Of a stretch of 64,000 nt of DNA, positions 56,954-64,000 are shown piece by piece. This DNA is from Asterella californica (lineage: Eukaryota > Streptophyta > Marchantiopsida > Marchantiales > Aytoniaceae), in the NCBI GenBank assembly GCA_036924285.1, contig JAYKYS010000022.1, forward strand, positions 310,001 through 374,000. Reading direction: 5' to 3'. Position 1 is the first letter of the stretch; each line of letters opens with the position of its first letter. Under the pieces are notes generated by a model. The model was not told the origin of the DNA, did not search any database, and worked only from the letters and a program-made list of their open reading frames with translations. The translations under genes and the position numbers were made by a program.

Positions 56954-59326
56954 CTACTGTACCGTTGAAGTCTCGCTCTTCAATGGTACTCTGCCAAAAC
57001 CCCTAGACTCTCTAAACTCCTGAGTAATCTTAGGCAGTGGACGGTCTCTCAAGCTATCACGATTCCTCTCATATTCTGCAGCAACGGTCAAAAATTGAAC
57101 AGCTCTTTTGCCGTCTCTACTACGTATCCTAGCATAAGCTGAACCATCATCCATAACTCGTGTCTCCATTCTAACAGCAGTAATGTAAGGCTGTCCTAGA
57201 ATGTTAGGATAGGTTGACATGTCTTGCACAAAAAAATTCTGAACATCACTAATGTCACCCACAATTACCTTGATGTTGGGGCAAGCACCATAGAGTTCTC
57301 CTCGCTGGTTGTTGACAGCACGGATAAGCCATCCATGGTCGGTGTCTATAGGCCACCTCCCACGCTTTTACAGCTCCTTAGACATCAGATTAATCTCTGA
57401 GCCATGATCAATCAATGCCACCACAGGTTCCTCTAGATCTCCCAGCTTCACTAAGGTCTCTGTGGTTGCTCTCGCCCAATGGTTGTGAGAATAATGGCTC
57501 TTCTGCGATGCTTCCACCTCATCTTCAAACCTCACGTGCTGATCTGATCTTCCCTCTGATACTTGGGAGCAGTAACCAGCAATCTCATCTTCCTCATCCT
57601 CCGACAGTTTGGTCCCTAGAGCGTTAAGCGTAGCTGCTTCATCCAAAATCTGGCGTTTCCTCTTGATGATATCTATGATAACCTCATGGAACTCACGCTT
57701 TGCAATCCCAAGAATCTCACCCAAAGTAAACTCAACCTTCCCATTCAAGATACGATTCTCTAACACCTGCTTCAGGTCTGTAGCAATCTCAATGTCAGAC
57801 TGAAGTTTGTATGCAGGCATCTTACCCTTCTCCTTGCTTCTCTCCTTCTCCTTTGGTGTTGTAGGTGGTAGATCCTCCATAGTTTCCTCCCGAGTAGGTG
57901 TTGTCTCCTGCCTTGCCTCTGGTCTAGCCCTTTCACTTCTTGTAGCAGGTCGTTTGGTTGTAGAAGCCTCATCTGCATCCTCTCTCCTGCGTTTTTCTTC
58001 TAGTACAGCTTCATGATGACTTCTTGCAACATAAGCATGCACTGACATAGTATCCACAGGGTCATTCCATCCTGTAGTTTCTCTAATTGAGTTGCCAACC
58101 CTTCGTAGCACATCCTTGTCTAGCTCTGTTCTAGCTACGGACCGCACTACATCTGACCACAACCCAGTAGTCCCTTTCTCTCTCTCCATTTCCACTTTCA
58201 CTCCACACGTAGCAGCATTCACAAGAGAAACAGCATGTGATGCTGATATATCATTCACAAGTCTCTTCATACCACCCTTGCCAAAGTTGGTTCCCAACAT
58301 CATCCCAGTCTCTCTCAAATGGATCTTACCATCTTTGAAGAAGATAAGATCCTTCCTCAATGCATCTGAAAACTCTCCACAATCTCTTCTTACATGGTCT
58401 AGGCTATCGCACCATATACAACGATGAACAAAGCCTTCCCTCATCTGAGGTCTCTGCATAGCAGGCTGTACATTCTGCTCCTTCTCTTCTAACCTAGTGA
58501 GCTTAAGCTTAAGCTCCTTCATACCCTTAATCAACTCATCAAGCGGTGAGTCTTCCTCTCTAGCAATTACCAAAGCAGGCTTAGTAGGCAACTGCTTGAC
58601 AGGAATTATCAGAGGTGCTGCTTCACTTACCACCACCTTGTCCCTTCTTCTCTGTCTCTTGGTCAGCAAAGAGACAGCCTCTTCAACCTCCTTCCAATCA
58701 GTCTTCAATCCTCTCTCCTCACTCTTGTCTTCCAGCAACAGCTCAAGCTTCTCCTGAATAGTCACGTCCGCTGCTTGTAGGAAAAGCTCGGTCTTCTCCA
58801 CCTCTAATGTAAGCTTTTCTGTCCTAGAAAGCTGAGCATACTGACGATCAAATTCTCTTAACAACTCATTTACAGACAAACCTTTGTTGGGCTTAACCAC
58901 CCACTCCAAGAACGTTCTCTTGGTCACCCTCTCTGAATCTTCAGTGTAGTATTCCTCCTTCAAAGCCCGCATAAAGCTCTCCCAACTCTGTCCTTGCTGC
59001 TGCTTGAGCTCCTTCACACGCCCACGAATCTCAGGGACAACAGCAAGCTCAAAGTTCTCCACCATCTCCTTCTCAGGCACCTTGTTCACCTCCATCTCCC
59101 TAGCATAGTATCGCACATACTTGGAAATATCTGTACCCTTGAACTGGTCCATCTGGTGCACCACAGATTGCAACGCCTTGGTTGCTAACACCTCCTTCCT
59201 CTCTGTGCTCTGCTACTGCTGCATGAACATGGAAAAAGCCTGGAACATCTTCATCATAGCAGCATCAAACTGAATAGGTTGCTGAGCAGCAGCACCACCT
59301 CCACTTGATGATCCTTGGTTGGCCAT
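56954..59326 (-). pseudogene. gag-pro: E3 Gag-protease with two stops
   Basis: The probable start is the ATG at 59326 (MANQGSSSGGGAAAQQ). TAG at 59215-59213 is codon 38, and a long frame resumes after it. Capsid motifs RVTKRTFLEWV match E1, and a zinc knuckle CIWCDSLDHVRRDC follows. The protease site is ALIDHGSEINLMS, again DHG. A TAA at 57370-57368 falls just after it, where E1 has a tyrosine codon. The protease end (YPNILGQPYI) lies in the same phase to 56954. Confidence 0.88.
56996..57002 (-). promoter_or_regulatory. E3 candidate -1 frameshift heptamer
   Basis: In the gag-protease phase the codons AGG GGT TTT GGC contain G GGT TTT, a canonical X-XXY-YYZ heptamer. The pol phase is one base back and is open from here through the start of the RT frame. 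Position and phase match those in E1. Confidence 0.6.
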
Positions 59327-59374
59327 GATATCTGATCCTGTAACACTCTCAAGAAAACTCCCACCCTAGGTGTT

Positions 59375-59391
59375 TCACGTCGAGTTCACCA
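59375..59391 (-). promoter_or_regulatory. E3 candidate primer-binding site
   Basis: About 11 bases after the 5' LTR the minus strand reads TGGTGAACTCGACGTGA. It shares the TGGTG start with E1 but is otherwise different, and no tRNA was assigned. Confidence 0.35.
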
Positions 59392-59402
59392 AAAAGAGAG
59401 TA

Positions 59403-60685
59403 TGTCGGAGTGTAATCCGTCTACTTAGGAAAGCGCCGGGCTTCTGGCTGTGGTTGTTCACTCAAGAGGTTGGCTTTCAGGTTACAACAGGGGCTATAAA
59501 CACTCACACAGATGTGTAAGATCTAGTAATATACCCAGAAGGCGAAATTCAGGTCTAGCCGGCAGTAACAGGATCCGACGGTGAACTTTGACACTCACGG
59601 AGAGGAAAACTATGAAGGTTTAGACCTCTAAACTTCCCCTGCATGCAAATGAGGTACTACTGAACTCACAGACGAAATTTCAGTCTGAGATCAAATTCTG
59701 ACACGGAGATATGAACAGAAAAGCTTTGAGCAAGAAAACTACGGCAATTTCTGGTACCTAGCTGGCTATTTCAACCTATAACAGGAGTTTGGCTCGATCA
59801 ATTTCAAAGTTTCTTACAGGATTTGCATTCTACAGGGTGCTGAACATCCCTGTGAAGTTGGGACTCCTGAATGTACACAGAACTGCAGATCCCCTCCTCT
59901 GAAGTCGCTGCTCTAGATTAAGAGCTTTTCAGACCCCCTCAGCTTCAGCGGCCGCCCTGAATTACTCAGTTGCTCAATCGATATGAAACTTTTTGTGAAA
60001 TCGTAGCCCTGCTGGCAGAGAACACAACCTCGAAGTTTTGAAGCAATTTCTTCAAATCTGCTGCGAGTGACACTGAAAACCCTAAATCCAACAAAAGTGA
60101 TTCAATTCTAGCACAATTCGAACTTCAATTGCTCATAACTCCGTCTTTATTGACTCAAATCGATCAAAATTTTCACTGGAAGTGCTTGGCATGACGAGCC
60201 CTCTCTCCCTGTGCTCTCAGATTTCGAAGATCCCTCACCAAATGCTCGAACTCCACTCTAGAGCTCTGTTTCTAAATTTAGAGTTAAACTAAAGATAAAA
60301 ATAGACCAATGGGAGTTCATAGCTCTACTTGGTTGTCCTTTAGTACCCTAAACCACGTGGCAACTTAGTTTTACTCATAGGCTACCACGTCAAGCCCCCT
60401 AGAGTGCCAGCGTAAAACTTAAATTACTTAAAACGACACGCAGCCCCGAAAAATAACTTAAATCAGCTAGAAAGCGTGCATGGGCGACAAGCAAATACAA
60501 CCCATGAGCTTAAGCCCTATCAACATGGTAATCAACCTACTAAGACTCAAAATAGTGTTAACACCGTATGCAAAGGTGTCAAACATATACATAAACGACT
60601 AGAAGTAATATAAGCTAACTTCTAGAACTACTAAACTCAAGCGTCGGAGTAGAAATATAACATGTAATCGCCAAGTAGCGCGACA
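59403..60685 (-). repeat. E3 5' LTR, 1283 bp
   Basis: It is the upstream LTR in minus orientation, ending at the junction with copy 2. A diverged relic of the same LTR family lies at 44760-45205. Confidence 0.93.
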
Positions 60686-61445
60686 CCGGGAGCCGAAGAA
60701 GCGACTTCTGGCGAAGCTGTTTTTGCATCTCTTCCCCAAGGGAAAGGCGCAGAAGACAAGGTATCTTGGAGATCAGGACGTAGCGTTCATGGAAGCAGTG
60801 TGTATCAGGGAGAGTGTCAACTGGAGCGCGTACATCCACGCCTACGTACAGACAGAGCTGGCGTACTTAGGTACTCCGGCAGGAGGTCATCTTACCCCAT
60901 TCTTTTGTTACCTGTACGTAGCCAAGGGAGATCTCACGGAAGATAGATTCAGGTATTTGGATCGGCAGATAGAGGGAGTGAAGACATTCTATGGTCTTTC
61001 TTCGCTTCCGACACCCGCAACTGCATCTTCCCAAGCTCCAGCATCATTGACAGGACCAGACTTGGAGAAGGAGGAGTTCGACTTCGCTGTGCACTTGGTA
61101 GTGACAGTGTTGGAAGCCGAGAAGACCTCAGAAGACGCCCCGGAAGACAAGATGTCTTCTGAAAGATAGGAAGACGAGCCGTCTTTCCAGGTATTCCGTG
61201 TGGAGGAAGCGACTTCCTCGGACCCCTATGAGGTCGCCATGGTCCCTAGTACCGAACCTATGCTCCAGAAGAGCGAGGAAGCACCACTCGACTCCGCTTC
61301 CCAGAAGACGTTTCCGTCTTCCGAAGCCGAAGCAGAAGCCGAGGAAGAAGCAGCAACAGCGACAGCAGGGCCAACGAAGAACAAGGAGGAGGAAACCACC
61401 TCAGTGTTACCCGAGGTGTTCGCAAGGCTTGCTAGCTTATCATAA
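60686..61445 (+). pseudogene. Copy 2, 3' part of the unknown family, with internal deletion
   Basis: Directly after E3 the frame resumes with GSRRSDFWRSCF-like decay in one phase and, in the family phase, EPKKRLLAKLFLHLFPKGK, TRYLGDQDVAFMEA, AYVQTELAYLGTP and CYLYVAKGDLTED. It then jumps to RYLDRQIEGVKT, which in copy 3 lies about 830 bp further on, so the Ser/Glu-rich part and coiled coil are deleted. A stop follows at 61167-61169, and a short Glu/Ala-rich frame continues to 61445. Confidence 0.7.
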
Positions 61446-61534
61446 GCCGCGTTAGGAGTTCCGATAGGAGTAGATCATGAAGAGATTGACACCGAGCAAT
61501 CAACGTAGATAGTAACCGAAGGTTGACATCCCAA

Positions 61535-61680
61535 TTTAGTAGGACCGAACATGCTATCTTAAGGATGGCAGTTTTTCAGTGTAAATTTAGTTAGGACACC
61601 ATGTGGCAGCATAGGAAGCGTAGGAAACAACACAGTGGATGGCTAAACAGGGAGTGGGAACCGGCTTGCATGTGGGTTGG
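61535..61680 (+). repeat. Shared 3' tail of the family, copy 2
   Basis: GACCGAACATGCTATCTTA, GGTGGCAGTTT-like, CAGTGTAA, CCATGTGG, GATGGCTAAACAG and TTGCATGTGGG recur at 63545-63680 after copy 3. The shared non-coding tail shows that both copies belong to one element with a defined 3' region. Confidence 0.75.
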
Positions 61681-61866
61681 CAGCCTTCTCTCTCCATCTC
61701 TCTCATCTCATCTCTCTCTCTCTCTCTCTCCATCTCTCTCCATCTCTCTCATCTCATCTCTCTCTCTCTCTCCATCTCTCTCTCATCTCTCTCTCCATCT
61801 CTCTTTCTCCATCTCTCTCCATCTCTCTCTCATCTCTCTCCATCTCTCTCTCCATCTCTCTCTCTA
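61681..61866. repeat. CT-rich microsatellite
   Basis: Repeated CTCTCTCTCCATCTCT-type words with interspersed CAT fill this segment. It marks the join between the tail of copy 2 and copy 3. The long Leu/Ser frames read through it are artefacts. Confidence 0.95.
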
Positions 61867-61916
61867 TGGGAACGATATCTTGTATACTAAATGGGCAAAA
61901 GGAGTAATCCTGCGAC

Positions 61917-63476
61917 ACTACAAACCGTGTACCTGTGAAGGCAGGAGTTGCCCATGGAAGATCATCTTCCTGGACAGCAGAATGGTGGCGTATGGCTTTC
62001 CACAGACCAGAAGCAGAGAACAAGGGGTACGAGTTAGAGAAGAAGATCCTATCAATGATCTCGGAGAGATGGCATGTGCCTGGGAGCACAACTTGTCTCT
62101 TCCTGGAGGACAGGCAGGGAAGAAACGGATGGAAGGTCGAAGCTTATCGGGAGCCGCAGAAGCGTCTTCTAACGAAGTTGTTCCTTCATCTCTTTCTCAA
62201 GGAGAAAGCGCAGAAGACGAGGTACCTTGGAGACCAGGACGTGGAATTCTTGGAAGCCATTTGGGAAGGATTGCCCGTGAAATGGGGTGCGTTCTTCCAC
62301 GCATATGTGCAGGCAGAGCTGGTGTACTTAGGCACCCCGGCATGAGGACATCTTACTCCGTTTCTCTGTTATCTATACGTGTCCAAGGGGGACCTAACAG
62401 AAGATCAGTTGACGAGGTATGAGCCAACAGGGTAGCACGAGGTAAAGGAGGAGACCTCGGGAGAAGACGACTGAGCAACGGCCATGACTCCCTCTCTCAC
62501 TGATGTCGCAGATGAGACCAAGTACTCATCAAAAGATGCTTCTGATGAGAGAAGAGACTCCAATGAGTCGGCAGACGCGACACCACCAAGGAAGATGGGT
62601 CCTAGGAGTGTGCCTAGGAAGACCATCTCCTTCCTGATCATTCACTCTAGATCGGAGTCCGACTCTCAGGAGGAGACATTGAGTATCCGGCTGCGCAGAA
62701 GACCGCTTCTGCAACACCAGGGAGTCTTCCGAAGACTCCAGAAGACGAGCGATGGCTCAGGAGAAGCCACTACAGCCTGGATTCGATCTGCGCACCCTGA
62801 TACGGCAGGAAGAAGGTCAGAAGAAGGTAGAAGCGCTGGAAGCCAACCTCCGCACCATGGAAAAGCTCGCAGTAAAGTACAAGACGGAAGCAGCCGCTTC
62901 TGTCAAGGAGTTAGCACAGTTGAGGAAGAGCAACCAGACGCAGACGCGTTTACACCAGCGTGACCAGGAGGTTCTGCAGATCAGAGGTAAGATCACCACC
63001 CTCGTAAAAGAGAAGACGACGTGGAAGACACTGCGAGAAGCCGCAGAAGCACAGATTGCAGTCGAGAAGACGCAACGGGAAGCAGCAGAATCTCGTGCGC
63101 AAGGGTTGCTAGCTCAGACGGTGGAAGCACTCCGTAAGAAGTTCAACTTCACCACGGGAAGGAAGCTTCTCACCCTAGCCATGGAGTGGGACGACGAGTC
63201 CAGAGCGATGCTAGTGGAGTGTAAGGAGAGCATGTTCCGTTACTTGGATCGGCAGATAGAGGGAGTGAAGACGCTTTACGGTCTTCCCTCGATTCTACCA
63301 CCAGCAACTGCATCTTCCCAAGCCCCAGGACCATCAATCGGATCAGACTTGAAGAAGGAGCAGTTCGACCTCGCTGTCCACTTGGTAGTGATAGCGTTAG
63401 AAGCCGAGAAGACTGTGGAAGAAGCCCCGGAAGACAGGAAGAAGAGTTGTCTTCTCAGGTATTCCGAGTGGAGTAG
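61917..63476 (+). pseudogene. Copy 3 of the unknown family: nearly complete middle and coiled-coil end
   Basis: It begins mid-frame at RVPVKAGVAHG, exactly where copy 1 is cut, and continues with WTAEWWRMAFHR, WHVPGSTTCLFLEDRQGRN, KAQKTRYLGDQDVEFLEA and AYVQAELVYLGTPA. Stops at 62343, near 62433 and near 62470 and a phase change near 62700-62750 break it. From 62752 a 243-codon frame encodes a long coiled coil (LEANLRTMEKLAVKYK, then LREAAEAQIAVEKTQREAAE), then RYLDRQIEGVKTLYG and an acidic end. The full ancestral protein would be a W-rich head joined to a coiled-coil tail. Function is unknown. Confidence 0.75.
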
Positions 63477-63544
63477 GTGACTTCCCCGGACCCCTATGAG
63501 GTCACCATGGCTCCCAGCGTCGAACTAGTGCCTCAGAAGAGGGA

Positions 63545-63680
63545 GGAACCGGACATGCTATCTTAGGAGGTGGCAGTTTCAGTGTAATATTAGATAGGTG
63601 ACCATGTGGTAGAGTAGGCAGCGCAGGAATAGCAAGGTAGATGGCTAAACAGACAGAGAACCGTTTGCATGTGGGGTGAC
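63545..63680 (+). repeat. Shared 3' tail of the family, copy 3
   Basis: Parallel to 61535-61680 and in the same position after the coding region. Purine-rich words near the end could hold a polypurine tract, but none is clear. Confidence 0.7.
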
Positions 63681-63814
63681 ATCCTTCTGACAACGCCCAT
63701 CTCTCCCTGGTTGTAGTCAAGGATGGGAGGGAAACTCCCCCTGCGCATCAAGGTGGTAGTATAAGTTAGAAGACATAGTAGGATTTCATGCACATTATGC
63801 ACACACTACTGTGC

Positions 63815-64000
63815 GCACTAAACACATTACACCCGATGTTAGAGACATACTAATAGATTGGGATTACATAGGAGGGGTCTACATTCTTCTGTTGCCAGCA
63901 GTAGTTCGAAGATGTAGATGGAGGTAGTGGACAATTTAGAGCAGGGAACGGCATCCTCGTGTAGTCCTGTTGCTAAGCTGGTGTGCCGAGGAGTAGTAGC
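63815..64000 (-). repeat. Inverted LTR-like segment at the window edge
   Basis: In reverse complement it matches 51405-51600, with words such as CTACTCCTCGGCACACCAG, ACACGAGGATGCCGTTCC, CATCTACATCTTCGAA and AGACCCCTCC. It runs off the window, so its full extent and the element it belongs to cannot be judged. Confidence 0.7.

Larger units (their letters stand above)
52161..60685 (-). mobile_element. E3: full-length but mutated Ty3/gypsy element, sister of E1
   Basis: The element is 8525 bp with LTRs of 1283 bp each (52161-53443 and 59403-60685), minus orientation, starting TGTCGCGCTAC and ending CTCCGACA. By eye the LTRs differ at about six positions. CCGG duplicates on both sides (52157-52160 and 60686-60689). 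Removing E3 and one CCGG restores the reading frame of copy 2. Gene order and many motifs match E1, but the frames carry two or more stops and a frameshift. It is young by LTR identity but not autonomous. Confidence 0.93.

Noticed and set aside
61601..61907. Long Leu/Ser-rich frames
   Set aside because: They are translations of the CT microsatellite.
1..64000. CRISPR arrays, rRNA genes, canonical standalone tRNA genes
   Set aside because: I looked for regular spacer arrays, 5S and large rRNA words and tRNA cloverleaves and saw none beyond the SINE's A and B boxes.

Overview
This window is repeat-dominated nuclear DNA from a large eukaryotic genome, most likely a streptophyte (charophyte alga, bryophyte or similar early-diverging green lineage). 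The reasons are plant-type Ty3/gypsy retrotransposons with an initiator-tRNA-Met primer site, U2 and U5 snRNA genes with plant-like sequence, a tRNA-derived SINE, and no sign of compact bacterial gene order. The species call is inference. I see no convincing intact host protein-coding gene. Nearly all long open frames belong to transposable elements.

Layout. 1-3635 is AT-rich DNA with tandem and dispersed repeats. 3636-13740 is a structurally complete 10.1-kb Ty3/gypsy element (E1): two 2031-bp LTRs that look identical by eye, a 4-bp target duplication, an uninterrupted gag-protease frame, and an uninterrupted RT-RNaseH-integrase frame in the -1 phase. 13835-14697 holds a minus-strand relic (copy D) of an unrecognised coding family. 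15557-21600 is a decayed gypsy element (E4, + strand). 21849-25689 is a truncated gypsy element (E2, - strand) sitting at the end of a GAAGAC-rich ~1.95-kb LTR-like repeat (copy A, to 27627).

27628-44740 is AT-rich and largely unique. It contains a small snRNA neighbourhood: a U5 gene (37842-37963, -), a U2 gene (40340-40511, -), a U2 pseudogene (35743-35835, -), duplicated blocks of a U2-containing unit, and a 190-bp SINE with 17-bp target duplications. The U2 and U5 genes share an upstream motif, AAACCCATAAGC, about 27-30 bp upstream of a TATA-like element. That is the arrangement of Pol II snRNA promoters, but the motif differs from the usual land-plant upstream sequence element.

44760-64000 is a nested stack: old LTR fragments, GAAGAC-rich LTR-like copies B and C plus an inverted fragment, and three further copies (1, 2 and 3) of the unrecognised coding family. 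Copy 2 is split by an 8.5-kb gypsy element (E3, 52161-60685, - strand) related to E1, with LTRs that are nearly identical and coding frames broken by stops and a frameshift.

How parts relate. E1 and E3 share gene order, a protease reading DHGS, a candidate -1 frameshift heptamer before pol, and an identical hairpin just upstream of the polypurine tract. The GAAGAC-rich repeats lie directly upstream of the unknown coding family (46246-48414), so together they may form a poorly described LTR-type element. Its protein has a tryptophan-rich N-terminal domain and a coiled-coil C-terminal region.
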